Shown here one piece after another: positions 27,857-36,847 of a stretch of DNA of 64,000 nucleotides. The notes below the pieces were generated by a model. The model ran no database searches. It was not told where the DNA came from and saw only the letters and a program-made list of their open reading frames with translations. Positions within the stretch are counted from its first letter, which is position 1, and every line of letters begins with the position of its first letter. Source of the stretch: Bradyrhizobium canariense (GTDB lineage Bacteria > Pseudomonadota > Alphaproteobacteria > Rhizobiales > Xanthobacteraceae). The translations under genes were made by a program, and so were the position numbers. Location: NCBI RefSeq assembly GCF_900105125.1, contig NZ_LT629750.1, positions 7,591,001 through 7,655,000 of the forward strand, read 5' to 3'.

Positions 27857-29104
27857 ATGTTTCAGAGCAATATTACCAGAACAATTCTTGTCGGAGTGGG
27901 GGTCGTTCTCCTGGGCGGTTGCGCCTTGGTACCGGCTTCAGGACCTGCAGCCTACAACATCGATGCAGAGCATTCGCGCACTGTTCCGTATGCGTTGGTC
28001 AAGCTGACGCCGGAGACGGTGGCGACCCTCGGCCATTATGAGCCACGCGGGCTCGCGGGGGCTTTCCCGGACAAGCAGGTGCGGCCGGCCAATCTGGTGT
28101 TCGGCATCGGCGACGTCGTCAGCGTGACGATCTTCGAAGCCGCGGCGGGCGGTCTGTTCATTCCGACCGAGGCCGGCGTGCGGCCTGGTAACTTCGTGAC
28201 GATCCCCGATCAGACCGTGGATAATGATGGCAACATCAGCGTTCCCTATGCGGGCGCCGTAAAGGCTGCCGGGCGGACCAACGGTGAGATCCAGGCGGAT
28301 ATCGTCAACCGGATCAAGAATCGCGCGATCGAACCGCAGGTTGTCGTTGCGCTGTCGCAGCAGCGGACCTCGCTGGTCAGCGTCTTCGGCGAAGTGAACA
28401 CGCCAGCGCGCTATCCCGCGGCATCGGCCGGCGCACTGGATCGCATCACCGACGCCATCACTCGCGCCGGCGGCATCAAGGGGCAGGGCTTTGAGACCTG
28501 GGTGATGTTGCAGCGTGGCGATCGCCGCGCCACCGTGCCGTTTGCCAATCTGGTCTATGAGCCGTCGAACAATATCTACGTGCAGCCGGGCGATCGCATC
28601 TACGTCTATCGCGAGCAACAGAAATTCCTGGCGTTCGGTGCGTCCGGCCAGCAAGGCGAATTCAACTTTGACGCATGGCGCATCAATCTCGCCGAAGCGG
28701 TCGGTAAAGCCGGCGGCCTCGTGGACGTGCAGGCCGATCCTGCATCGGTTTATCTCTATCGTCTCGAGCCCCGCGAAGTCGCACAATTGCTCGGTGTCGA
28801 AGTGGACAAGTACACCGGCGAACTCATTCCGGTTATTTTCTCGATCAACTTCAGGGATCCCGGCGGCTACTTCCTGGCGACAAACGTCCAGATGCGAAAC
28901 CAGGACGTTCTCTTCGTCGCGAATTCGCCCTCTGTCGACGTAACCAAGTTCCTGAACTACCTGAACGTGATGATGGCGACCGCTAACAACGGTATCGTGC
29001 TTGGAACGAACGGCATCGTTCTCTACAACTCGATCCGGGCGCTTTCGGGAGCCGGGACGGCGACGGCCACCACGACGACGGCGACCACGGCAACAACGCC
29101 TTGA
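27857..29104 (+). CDS. wza: Polysaccharide export lipoprotein Wza (OPX family)
   Basis: A 415-residue outer-membrane polysaccharide export protein. The N-terminus is a lipoprotein signal with LLGGC (Cys22). The poly-export domain follows (FGIGDVVSVTIFEAAAGGLF ... ISVPYAGAVKAAGRTNGEIQ), then two SLBB-type segments (GEVNTPARYPA; the FGASGQQGEFNFD region). The last 20 residues are an unusual Thr/Ala-rich tail. Wza forms the outer membrane channel for the growing polymer and works with Wzc, encoded at 31763. It opens the rightward part of the locus. A degenerate copy of its C-terminus follows directly. Confidence 0.92.
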   Translation: MFQSNITRTILVGVGVVLLGGCALVPASGPAAYNIDAEHSRTVPYALVKLTPETVATLGHYEPRGLAGAFPDKQVRPANLVFGIGDVVSVTIFEAAAGGLFIPTEAGVRPGNFVTIPDQTVDNDGNISVPYAGAVKAAGRTNGEIQADIVNRIKNRAIEPQVVVALSQQRTSLVSVFGEVNTPARYPAASAGALDRITDAITRAGGIKGQGFETWVMLQRGDRRATVPFANLVYEPSNNIYVQPGDRIYVYREQQKFLAFGASGQQGEFNFDAWRINLAEAVGKAGGLVDVQADPASVYLYRLEPREVAQLLGVEVDKYTGELIPVIFSINFRDPGGYFLATNVQMRNQDVLFVANSPSVDVTKFLNYLNVMMATANNGIVLGTNGIVLYNSIRALSGAGTATATTTTATTATTP

Positions 29105-29111
29105 GTTCTTG

Positions 29112-29140
29112 CGTCAGCGCCGGGTTGCTCGGCGCTGACG
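29112..29140 (+). promoter_or_regulatory. Strong hairpin just after the wza stop
   Basis: CGTCAGCGCCG (29112-29122) and CGGCGCTGACG (29130-29140) form a perfect 11-bp stem with a 7-base loop, starting 8 bases after the wza stop. There is no T run after it, so a simple terminator is unlikely; it could protect the 3' end of the wza message or reduce read-through. Its right arm is part of the decayed wza-like sequence. Confidence 0.5.
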
Positions 29141-29270
29141 TAGCCAGGATCAGCGGCGAATACTTGGTCGTTGATCTTGGCGCGGACTTCAGGGGGGCAG
29201 CGGCAGCTATTTCCTGGCAACAAGCGACGAGCTGAAAAACCAGGACGTTGTTGTTATCGCGAATGACTGA
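29125..29270 (+). pseudogene. Decayed second copy of the Wza C-terminus
   Basis: Read in two frames, this stretch matches the end of the intact upstream gene. Frame one gives LLGADVARISGEY then LVVDLGADFR; frame two gives GSYFLATSDELKNQDVVVI and a stop at 29268. The intact protein reads LLGVEVDKYTGELIPVIF..FRDPGGYFLATNVQMRNQDVLFV in the same order. A frameshift near 29192-29196 separates the halves, and the 5' part of the gene is missing. The remnant overlaps the start of the next gene (ATG at 29263). It is probably the relic of a tandem duplication or of a recombination event that swapped the wza gene. Confidence 0.7.
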
Positions 29271-30684
29271 GACCCCACGGGGCACGCGTCAGAAACGTAG
29301 CCTGTCCAGCAGGATTTCCGCTGGCATCCTTTATGTCGTGCTGGCTGGACCCCCGCTGCTGTTCGGGTCGAGAGAGCCGGTTTTCGTTGCGCTATGGTGT
29401 GCTGTGTTGGGCGCGGGCCTGATTTTCGCGCCAACGCAGCGACTGCTCAGGGGGCACTTGCTGATTTTGGCGGTGCTTGCTTTTGTGATCCTGTGCTTTG
29501 GCTTCGTGCTTCACGAGCAGTTGTCGGATCATCCTTGGGTCGCTGCCTTCAACCCCATTTGGGCCAAAGCGTCGGAAGTTCTCGGGCGGCAGCTCGTTCC
29601 GTCGGTTTCAATCGTCAGGGACGAACCTTTCTTCGCGCTGGGACCGTCGCTGGCGAACGTGCTCGCGCTCGTCCTTGGCCTGACCGTCGGAACTGATTCC
29701 GACCGGGCGCAGCGAGCCCTGCGCGTCATGGCGTGGGCGGGCGTTTGCTATGCCATCTATGGCATCCTCGCGCTCCTGTTTGATCCCAATGAGATCCTGT
29801 GGCGCGAGAAGACAGCGTATGTTGGAAATCTGACCTCGACGTTCATCAACCGAAACACTGCCGCCGCCTACTTCGGTTCATGTTCCGCCGTGTGGCTGAT
29901 TTTGCTGCTTTCCGCGATCAGGGGCAGTCTTCCCCGTGGCCCGATCGATTGGAAAAGAGTACCGGGCTATCTTCTGATCGAAACCCGAAAGAGCGTTCTC
30001 ATTCGGTTTGTCCTGCTGTTCGTCTGCCTGTCAGCCATGTTCATGACCAGCTCCCGTGCCGGGACTCTGGTATCGCTGATGGTCATGATCCTGACCTTCT
30101 TGATCTACTTCAGGCGGGACCTGGGGCGCGGTAAGACACTCTTGGCCGCTGTTATCGGCTGCATGCTGGTGACCCTGACGCTGCTGCAATTCCTGGGAGG
30201 CAACATTGGCGCTCGAATAGATTTGCAGGGCCTTAGCGATGCCGGCCGGCTTTCGGCCTATCGCTCGACCCTGAAGATCATCGCCGACAATCCGTGGTTT
30301 GGGACTGGACTGGGAACGTTTGCCGCTGCGTTCCCAGCCTATCGCAGCAACGGGATATCCATGTGGGGCGTCTGGGATATCGCGCATAGTACACCTCTGG
30401 AGCTCGCGTCCGAGATGGGACTTCCGCTCGCGCTCGTTGTCGCAATCGCGTGGATCGCGGCTCTGGTCGTGCTATCGCAGGGATTGCGAGGGCGGCGGCG
30501 AAGCATGGTTGCGCCGTTGTCGTCGCTCGCCGTTTCGCTCATCGCACTGCTGCACTCATTGATTGATTTCTCGCTTCAGATTTCGGGCTATTCAATTATC
30601 GTTTTCGCGCTTCTCGGTTTGGGGCTTTCGCAGACCATTCGCGGGACAACAAGCGAGATGCTCCCGGGTAGAGAGCGAGATTGA
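29263..30684 (+). CDS. O-antigen ligase family membrane protein
   Basis: A 473-residue polytopic inner-membrane protein with about 11-12 hydrophobic segments and the Wzy_C-type periplasmic loop: R-x-x-x-Y-R-STLKIIADNPWFGTGLGTF, then AHSTPLELASEMGLP. The Arg and His in this loop match positions important in WaaL and Wzy enzymes. It is placed between wza and wzc and so is likely to act in assembly of the same polymer, as ligase or polymerase. The frame extends to a TTG at 29248; the ATG at 29263 inside the wza remnant is preferred. Ribosome binding site is weak. Confidence 0.82.
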   Translation: MTETPRGTRQKRSLSSRISAGILYVVLAGPPLLFGSREPVFVALWCAVLGAGLIFAPTQRLLRGHLLILAVLAFVILCFGFVLHEQLSDHPWVAAFNPIWAKASEVLGRQLVPSVSIVRDEPFFALGPSLANVLALVLGLTVGTDSDRAQRALRVMAWAGVCYAIYGILALLFDPNEILWREKTAYVGNLTSTFINRNTAAAYFGSCSAVWLILLLSAIRGSLPRGPIDWKRVPGYLLIETRKSVLIRFVLLFVCLSAMFMTSSRAGTLVSLMVMILTFLIYFRRDLGRGKTLLAAVIGCMLVTLTLLQFLGGNIGARIDLQGLSDAGRLSAYRSTLKIIADNPWFGTGLGTFAAAFPAYRSNGISMWGVWDIAHSTPLELASEMGLPLALVVAIAWIAALVVLSQGLRGRRRSMVAPLSSLAVSLIALLHSLIDFSLQISGYSIIVFALLGLGLSQTIRGTTSEMLPGRERD

Positions 30685-31018
30685 AGCGGATCAGATGACG
30701 AAGAGGATGATCCGCGCCGTCGCGAGAGCGCAGGACGGCCCACAGTTTCCAGACGCTGCACGATCGGCTGCGACCGGCCCAAAGGGAGCGTCGTCCACGA
30801 AGTTAGCGTTAATACCGCTTTGTTCGGCGAAGTATCCGGGAAGATCCTGAAAAATATTGGATATTATAATAAAATCAATGGTTTGTGAGGGGAACTAATT
30901 TGTGCAGGTTGCGCTTTTTTATTCCCCGCGCGTCCGTTATACTTAGCCAGGATTTAACAAGGGCGGTCTGAGCAATATTTTTCTAATCGGTTACGAGACC
31001 AGCCCAGGGAGATTTGAA
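30685..31018. other. Intergenic region with hairpin, upstream of the exported protein gene
   Basis: A perfect 8-bp inverted repeat, GCGGATCA (30686-30693) and TGATCCGC (30708-30715), starts one base after the ligase stop; with no T run it is a doubtful terminator. The second half (30850-31010) is distinctly AT-rich and contains TATACT near 30937, so a promoter for the gene at 31019 is likely there. AGGGAG lies just before that start. No gene is seen in the region. Confidence 0.45.
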
Positions 31019-31642
31019 ATGATCGTTCGGTTCGCTGCCAAATTTTTGTTGGGTGCCGCCCTTCTGATGCCGGCGCAATTCGCTAATGCCCAGACACCGG
31101 GCCAGAACGCGCCCCTGCCTGTTTCGGTCGTATCCGACTTCATGGCGAACCCGAACCAGACGCTAGCTCAAAACGGCCCGCAGCTGACCAAGCTGGTTCG
31201 CGAATTGCTGGCCTCCGACAAGAACACGCTCAACCCACTCATTGCGCTGCTCAAACTGGCAAGCCCTGATCAACAGACGGCGATCGCCGACGGTCTTGCG
31301 CAGGCTGCAAAGGCCTATGCCAGCAACGACCCGGCCTTCGCGAACCAGGTTCAGCAGTCGGTTGCGGCGACCGGAATTCCTGATGTCATCAAGCAATATG
31401 CGTCGATCGCCGGCGATACCGGAACCGCATCGACCGGCGGTGGCGGCGCCGCTGGCGGTGGTGGTCCGAATGTCGCGGGCGCGCCCACTGGCGGCTCGAA
31501 CACCGGCGCCTTTACGGGCGGTAATAATTTCGCAGCCAACACCACGCCGAATTTGCTGAATGGTGGATCGCTCGGTGGCGCAAACTTTTCGTCATTTACC
31601 CCTGGCTCGAATACTACCACTACGTCGGTAAGCCCTCAGTAA
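31019..31642 (+). CDS. Exported Gly/Asn-rich protein of unknown function
   Basis: A 207-residue protein with a signal peptide (about residues 1-24, cleaved after QFANA), a compact helical domain (residues about 35-125, LTKLVRELLASDKNTL ... QQTAIADGLAQAAKAYA) and a low-complexity Gly/Asn/Thr-rich tail (about 133-207). Similar proteins lie beside wzc in Bradyrhizobium polysaccharide loci, from memory, without known function. It is 120 bases before wzc and probably co-transcribed. Confidence 0.75.
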   Translation: MIVRFAAKFLLGAALLMPAQFANAQTPGQNAPLPVSVVSDFMANPNQTLAQNGPQLTKLVRELLASDKNTLNPLIALLKLASPDQQTAIADGLAQAAKAYASNDPAFANQVQQSVAATGIPDVIKQYASIAGDTGTASTGGGGAAGGGGPNVAGAPTGGSNTGAFTGGNNFAANTTPNLLNGGSLGGANFSSFTPGSNTTTTSVSPQ

Positions 31643-31762
31643 GGGCTTTTCATTCAAAACTGACGATCCTCCCGCACTGCCGTTGTTTCGGTTGGGCAGG
31701 GACCGGCGTGGTCGGACATCCACGGTTGTTGGCAATGGCTCCAAAAAGCCAAAGGTAATCGC

Positions 31763-34219
31763 ATGGACGTGCCTTTGAACTTCAACAGGCAGAACAGCGC
31801 TCGATTCGAGCGGGAAGTTTCCGTGGACTCGGTCACCGTTTCCGATCTCGTCGAGCAGCTTTCCGGTTTCGTTCGCCGCCAGTTTCCGATCTTTGTTTTT
31901 ATCACGTCGTGTTGCCTGGCCCTTGGCCTGGTTTACCTGTTTACGACCCCTCCAAGTTTTACATCGCACGCGATGTTGCTGATCGACTCGAGCAAACTTC
32001 GGGTCCTTCAGCAGCAGCAAGCGCCGATCGGCGATATTCCGATCGATACATCATACGTCGAAACCCAGGTCGAAATCCTGAAGTCCGAGAACATCGGACT
32101 GTCGGTCGTGAAGGACCTCAAGCTCGCTGAGGATTCGGAATTTGTAGGATCGGGATCAGGTCTTATCGGCTGGATCAAAGGGCTTTTTTCATCCTTCAAC
32201 GTGCAGCCGGAAACGAAATCCGACCGTGTTGCACTGGGTTCGTTTCTTGCGAAGCGCAGCGTAACGCGAGTTGCCCGAACCTATGTTCTCGATATCGGCT
32301 TCACGTCATTGAACGCAGCGCGCTCCGCCGACATAGCTAACGCGATCGCGGATGCCTATATCGTCGATCAACTGCAGTCCAAGTATCAGGCCACGCGGCG
32401 CGCCAGTTCCTGGTTGCAGGACCGGATCAAGGAGCTTCGTCAGCAAGCTTCCGACGCAGATCGGGCCGTTCTGGATTACAAGCAGAAGAACAATATCGTC
32501 TCTGTCGGTGGCAGCTCCGACAACCCTCGACTGCTCGGCGAGCAGCAGATTGAAGAGATGAACACCCAGCTTGGCACTGCGCGCGCCGCTGCTGAAGAGG
32601 CCAAGGCGCGCCTGGAGCGTATCGACAGCGTTTTGAAGAAAGACGATGCGAAAGACGTTCCGGATGCGACGGTGACGGATACCCTTCACAGCGAGGTCAT
32701 CAACCGGTTGAGAAATAATTATCTCGATCTTGCTGCGAAAGAGTCGATCTGGTCCCAGAGATATGGCGCCAACCATTTGGCGGCCGTCAATCTGCGCACA
32801 CAGATGACCGAGATACGCCGCTCGATCCTGGATGAACTGGGGCGCATCGCACAGGGTTACAAGAGCGACTACGAGATCGCAAAATCGCGCGCCGACGGTC
32901 TTGAAAAGAACCTCGAGGCCCTGGTCGCCAGCTCGCAGGTCATCAATCGCGATCGATTGGGCCTGAGCGACCTCGAAAGCACGGCCAAGGTTTATCACAC
33001 GCTCTACGACAGCTTCCTCCAGCGATATATGGAAGCGATCCAGCAGGAGTCTTTCCCGATCACCGAAGCGCGGGTGATCAGTGCCGCGGCGCCACCCGAA
33101 CGCAAGAGTGGTCCGCTAACCCTTCCCGTACTGGGGATAGCCGGCTTCATCGGAATTATGCTTAGTTTCGGAGCCGCCGTCCTGCGGGAAGCCATCGACC
33201 AGGTATTCCGGACGTCTCGCCAGGTAGAAAGCGCGCTCCAGGTCAATTGTCTCGCGGTGTTGCCGCGACTTGGTCCTGCGACAGGCTCGACCTGGCTTGC
33301 TAATGGGCCGGCCGCCTGGCTGGGCAGTGGCTCATCTATCGTGCGGTCCAAACCTGTCGCGGAAAAGCCGGAGAGAGAACTCGAGAATGCCGGCCTGTCG
33401 AAAGTTTCTGATCTCATCACGTCGGTGCTGAGCCGTGAGGCGACAAAAAACGCGAGTATTGCCCCGCGTCACGCTGCTATAAATAAAAGACTGGATTTCA
33501 CTAATAGGCCGTTCCTGCGTCAAGTTGTCGACGAGCCGCTTTCCGGATTTGCGGAAGCCTTCCGGTCGATCAAGATTGCGGCGGATATCGGCGGATCGAA
33601 CCGGAATCATAAGGTGATCGGCATAACCTCCACGATTCCCGGGGAGGGTAAGTCAACGGTTGCGGCGAATTTAGCCGAGTTGATCGCGCATTCCGGAAAA
33701 AAGGTCATCCTGCTGGACGGCGATCTGAGGAATCCGACGCTTACGCGGGCGATGATGCCTGACTCGAAGGCCGGTATTCTGGAAGTGCTCAACGGCACGA
33801 TGACTTTGGATGACGCGGTCTGTCTCGACGAACAGACGGGTCTGAACTTCGTTCCGGGTCCGTTGAAGTCGCGCCTCGTTCACACCAACGAGGTCTTGGC
33901 GTCGGACTCGCTCAAGAGCCTGATCGACGACCTGCGCCAGAAGTATGATTATATCATCATCGACCTTCCTCCTCTGGCGCCCGTCGTCGACGTTCGTGCC
34001 ACAACGAAGATTGTCGATTCATATATCTACGTGGTCGAGTGGGGGCAGACGCGAAAGAACCTGGTGCAATCCCAGTTGCTGGCTGCACCGGAGCTCTATG
34101 ATCTCTTGCTGGGTGTCGTGCTGAACAAGGCCGATATTCGCGTGATGGGCCGTTACGAAGATTATTACGGGAGCTATTACGACAAGAAGTATTATGGCCG
34201 GTATGGCTATTCAGGATGA
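31763..34219 (+). CDS. wzc: Polysaccharide co-polymerase / tyrosine autokinase Wzc (ExoP type)
   Basis: An 818-residue BY-kinase. A Wzz-type N-terminal part has two membrane segments (about 45-65 and 450-475) around a periplasmic domain with coiled coils. The C-terminal cytoplasmic kinase has Walker A STIPGEGKSTVAANL (about 620-634), Walker A' VILLDGDLRNP (about 648-658) and Walker B YIIIDLPPLAP (about 730-740). The last 20 residues carry a tyrosine cluster, the usual autophosphorylation site. The protein controls chain length and export with Wza. The kinase and Wzz domains are fused, as in proteobacteria. The next gene starts 6 bases later. Confidence 0.93.
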   Translation: MDVPLNFNRQNSARFEREVSVDSVTVSDLVEQLSGFVRRQFPIFVFITSCCLALGLVYLFTTPPSFTSHAMLLIDSSKLRVLQQQQAPIGDIPIDTSYVETQVEILKSENIGLSVVKDLKLAEDSEFVGSGSGLIGWIKGLFSSFNVQPETKSDRVALGSFLAKRSVTRVARTYVLDIGFTSLNAARSADIANAIADAYIVDQLQSKYQATRRASSWLQDRIKELRQQASDADRAVLDYKQKNNIVSVGGSSDNPRLLGEQQIEEMNTQLGTARAAAEEAKARLERIDSVLKKDDAKDVPDATVTDTLHSEVINRLRNNYLDLAAKESIWSQRYGANHLAAVNLRTQMTEIRRSILDELGRIAQGYKSDYEIAKSRADGLEKNLEALVASSQVINRDRLGLSDLESTAKVYHTLYDSFLQRYMEAIQQESFPITEARVISAAAPPERKSGPLTLPVLGIAGFIGIMLSFGAAVLREAIDQVFRTSRQVESALQVNCLAVLPRLGPATGSTWLANGPAAWLGSGSSIVRSKPVAEKPERELENAGLSKVSDLITSVLSREATKNASIAPRHAAINKRLDFTNRPFLRQVVDEPLSGFAEAFRSIKIAADIGGSNRNHKVIGITSTIPGEGKSTVAANLAELIAHSGKKVILLDGDLRNPTLTRAMMPDSKAGILEVLNGTMTLDDAVCLDEQTGLNFVPGPLKSRLVHTNEVLASDSLKSLIDDLRQKYDYIIIDLPPLAPVVDVRATTKIVDSYIYVVEWGQTRKNLVQSQLLAAPELYDLLLGVVLNKADIRVMGRYEDYYGSYYDKKYYGRYGYSG

Positions 34220-34224
34220 GGTAG

Positions 34225-34992
34225 ATGGCGAATTTCCGGGGGAAATTCCGGTTTGGATTTATTCGCATCCTCACTGCTACATGCGGAATTTGTTCGATAG
34301 CGTGGGCAATTTCCTCGATTCCCGTCTATCGGACTGACGCGGCATTCGCGAGCGCCGCCCAACATATTTTATCGGGAGAAAAATACACTCCCGATCAGTT
34401 GAACATTCTCAAACTCCGGTTGGAGGCGACGCCGGCCAGTTTGCTCGGGCCACTGGCACTGAGCAACATTGTTGTGATCCGCCTGCAAATGGCGATAACG
34501 GAATTGGCGTCGGGCAACGCTCAACTCGCACCCTCGGGTCTTGGCGATCTCGATACGGCCGTTACGGCCACGCTCGCTGAAAATCCGACGAACTCCTTTC
34601 TCTGGCTGACGGAATACTGGCTTCAGGATGTACGCGACGGCAAGACCTCCGCGGACCCAAAGCTTCTCCGGATGTCGTACTTGCTGGGGCCAAATGAAGG
34701 CTGGATCGCGCTGAGAAGGAGCCCGGTTACACTGAGCGTTTTCTCGTCCCTGCCAGACGACCTTGCGGAGAAGGCAGTTACGGAGTTCGCCGGGCTGGTA
34801 CGTTCCGGGTTCTACGTGGACGCGGCAAATATTCTTGCCGGCCCCGGTTGGGCGGTTCACGACAAGCTATTGGCCAGCCTCGCTCCGATCGACGAAGGCG
34901 GCCGTCGCTGGTTTGCGAAGGTGCTGGAGTCGAAGAATGTAGAAGGCGTCACGGTCCCGGGTGTCGATGATAAACGTTCTCGACCATTCTGA
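34225..34992 (+). CDS. Membrane-anchored protein of unknown function, partner gene of wzc
   Basis: A 255-residue protein with one N-terminal membrane segment (about residues 10-30) and a helical periplasmic region. Its core (LRMSYLLGPNEGW with a preceding NSFLWL segment) is shared with the protein at 22567-23232. It begins 6 bases after the wzc stop, so it should be made together with Wzc; a role in assembly or export of the polymer is inferred from that alone. I do not recognise a named family. Confidence 0.75.
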   Translation: MANFRGKFRFGFIRILTATCGICSIAWAISSIPVYRTDAAFASAAQHILSGEKYTPDQLNILKLRLEATPASLLGPLALSNIVVIRLQMAITELASGNAQLAPSGLGDLDTAVTATLAENPTNSFLWLTEYWLQDVRDGKTSADPKLLRMSYLLGPNEGWIALRRSPVTLSVFSSLPDDLAEKAVTEFAGLVRSGFYVDAANILAGPGWAVHDKLLASLAPIDEGGRRWFAKVLESKNVEGVTVPGVDDKRSRPF

Positions 34993-35149
34993 TCGGTGCC
35001 CCTATTCGCGCTTCGCTGTCGCGGATTCCTTGCCTCGGGCAGGACGCAAGGACTGCGGCGATTAAGCATGTTTCGGTGCATCGCGCGTCGAGCGCAATTA
35101 TCATGCGGTCGGCTATGTATTTTACGGGGCGTTATCGTACGTTCAATCG

Positions 35150-35707
35150 ATGCCGTATGAATTTCAAGATCTAGAGCAATTCAGAGTTCCTCCGGGCTTC
35201 CGGGGGCGTAGCGCGCCGATCGTACTGCTGTGGCAGTTGGTGCAGTCGACTCTTTTCGGCCTTTCCCCGCAACCGTTTTACGCCTGGCGAAGGGCACTCC
35301 TCCGCCTGTTTGGCGCGAAGATCGGTCGCAAGGTTCTCCTGCGTCCCACCGCGCGCATCACATTTCCATGGAAGGTGCAAATCGGCGATTTCTCCTGGAT
35401 CGGCGACCATGTCGAACTTTACAGTCTGGAGAAGATCTCCATCGGCTGTCACTCGGTTGTCTCCCAGCGATCCTACCTCTGTACGGGATCGCATGACATG
35501 GACGATATAACTTTCGCCTATCTTACAGCTCCCATAACCATTGGTGATCAGGTCTGGATCGCCAGCGATGTGTTTGTCGCCCCGGGCGTTACGATTGGCA
35601 GGGGCGCCGTCGTTGGGACGCGCAGTACAGTATTCAGCGATGTCGCTGCCGAATTCGTGGCTTTTGGACAGCCCGCGCAGGCGAAGCGAAGACGCCGTGA
35701 CCCCTGA
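35150..35707 (+). CDS. wcaF: WcaF-type colanic-acid acetyltransferase (left-handed beta-helix)
   Basis: A 185-residue hexapeptide-repeat O-acyltransferase. The N-terminal part (FRVPPGFRGRSAPIVLLWQL) and LFGAKIGRKVLLRPTARITFPWKVQIGDFSWIG are typical of the WcaF branch, and the beta-helix coils continue through SYLCTGSHDM and VFVAPGVTIGRGAVVG. These enzymes transfer acetyl from acetyl-CoA to a sugar of the repeat unit. The ATG at 35150 is the only sensible start. It begins a tight run of genes with the glycosyltransferase that follows 12 bases later. Confidence 0.85.
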   Translation: MPYEFQDLEQFRVPPGFRGRSAPIVLLWQLVQSTLFGLSPQPFYAWRRALLRLFGAKIGRKVLLRPTARITFPWKVQIGDFSWIGDHVELYSLEKISIGCHSVVSQRSYLCTGSHDMDDITFAYLTAPITIGDQVWIASDVFVAPGVTIGRGAVVGTRSTVFSDVAAEFVAFGQPAQAKRRRRDP

Positions 35708-35719
35708 GAAGTATTGCTC

Positions 35720-36847
35720 GTGAAACGAACGAATGGTTTTTCCAGAGTCATCTTTATCGGGCAGTTTCCTCCGCCGGTAAACGGCCTGACATTCATTACC
35801 CAGCGCCTTGGGTCGGCGCTTTCGCGCGCGGGCTATGATGTGGCGACCATTAACACCACCGGTCCAGCCGGCAATCGATCGATATTCTTTCATGCGGCGA
35901 GGATCGCAAAGATATCTCGAGCCCTGGTTTCAATCGCCTGGAACGCACTTTCGGGCAGATCGCGCGTCTGCTATTTCACGGCTGAGGGCGGACATGGGCT
36001 GATCTACTCGGTCATGATAGCGAGTTGGGCTCGCCTGTTCCGTGTCCGCATCTACATTCATCACCATAGTTTCAGTTATATCGTTCGGTGGCAGCCGCTG
36101 ATGAAGCTGCTGCTCGCTCGCTCGGGTGCAAAGGCGGTTCATATATTCCTTTCCTCCGGAATGGCGCAGGATCTGGCAAATCGGTACGGGCAGGCGATCA
36201 ATTCGCTGGTTGTGTCCAACGCTGCGTTCGTAGACGCCGCGGCGTTGCAAGCCCCGTCCCTGAAAACCAGGGAAATCACGATTGGCTTGCTGAGCAACCT
36301 CACGGCGGACAAGGGTCTCTATGAATTCCTGCAGATTGTCCGTGTTGCAAAGCAGCGCTCGCTGCCAATCCACGGGGTGCTCGCCGGACCAGTTGCCCGA
36401 AACACAGACAAGATCGCGCTCGAAGCGGCGAAACTGGAGTTGGGGGAGTATCTGGACTATCGTGGCCCCGTCTATGACGGAGAGAAAGCGCGCTTTTTCA
36501 AAGATGTTGATGTTTTCGTTTTTCTGACGAGCTATCTGAACGAGGCGCAACCAACCGTACTGTTCGAGGCTATGGCGCAGGGCATCCCTGTCATTTCCTA
36601 TGACAGGGGATGTATTCGTGCCCAGGTGGCCGGAGGCGGACACGTGTTTCCCGAGGGTGGGGATATTGTTTCAGAAGTGTTGAAGATCCTCGAGGGTTAC
36701 TGCCAGGACCCAGACTGTCTCGCGACCGAAAAGAACGCAGCGTTGAGTCAGTTCGAAGACGAGCGGCGTACCAGCCAGGAGCGGGTTGCCAGCCTCTTCG
36801 AAGCAACGCCAGAGCAAGTTGTGGCCCTCAATCATGAATCGCAATGA
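35720..36847 (+). CDS. Glycosyltransferase, GT4/GT1 family
   Basis: A 375-residue GT-B-fold glycosyltransferase. The N-terminus RVIFIGQFPPPVNGLTFITQ is the nucleotide-sugar/acceptor loop of this group; the C-terminal domain has LTADKGLYEFLQI, YRGPVYDGEKARFF and the E-x7-E signature in YLNEAQPTVLFEAMAQGIPV. It should add a sugar to the lipid-linked repeat unit on the cytoplasmic side. A GAGAAG lies 8 bases before the GTG at 35720; a TTG at 35714 is the alternative. It overlaps the next gene by 4 bases. Confidence 0.86.
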   Translation: MKRTNGFSRVIFIGQFPPPVNGLTFITQRLGSALSRAGYDVATINTTGPAGNRSIFFHAARIAKISRALVSIAWNALSGRSRVCYFTAEGGHGLIYSVMIASWARLFRVRIYIHHHSFSYIVRWQPLMKLLLARSGAKAVHIFLSSGMAQDLANRYGQAINSLVVSNAAFVDAAALQAPSLKTREITIGLLSNLTADKGLYEFLQIVRVAKQRSLPIHGVLAGPVARNTDKIALEAAKLELGEYLDYRGPVYDGEKARFFKDVDVFVFLTSYLNEAQPTVLFEAMAQGIPVISYDRGCIRAQVAGGGHVFPEGGDIVSEVLKILEGYCQDPDCLATEKNAALSQFEDERRTSQERVASLFEATPEQVVALNHESQ

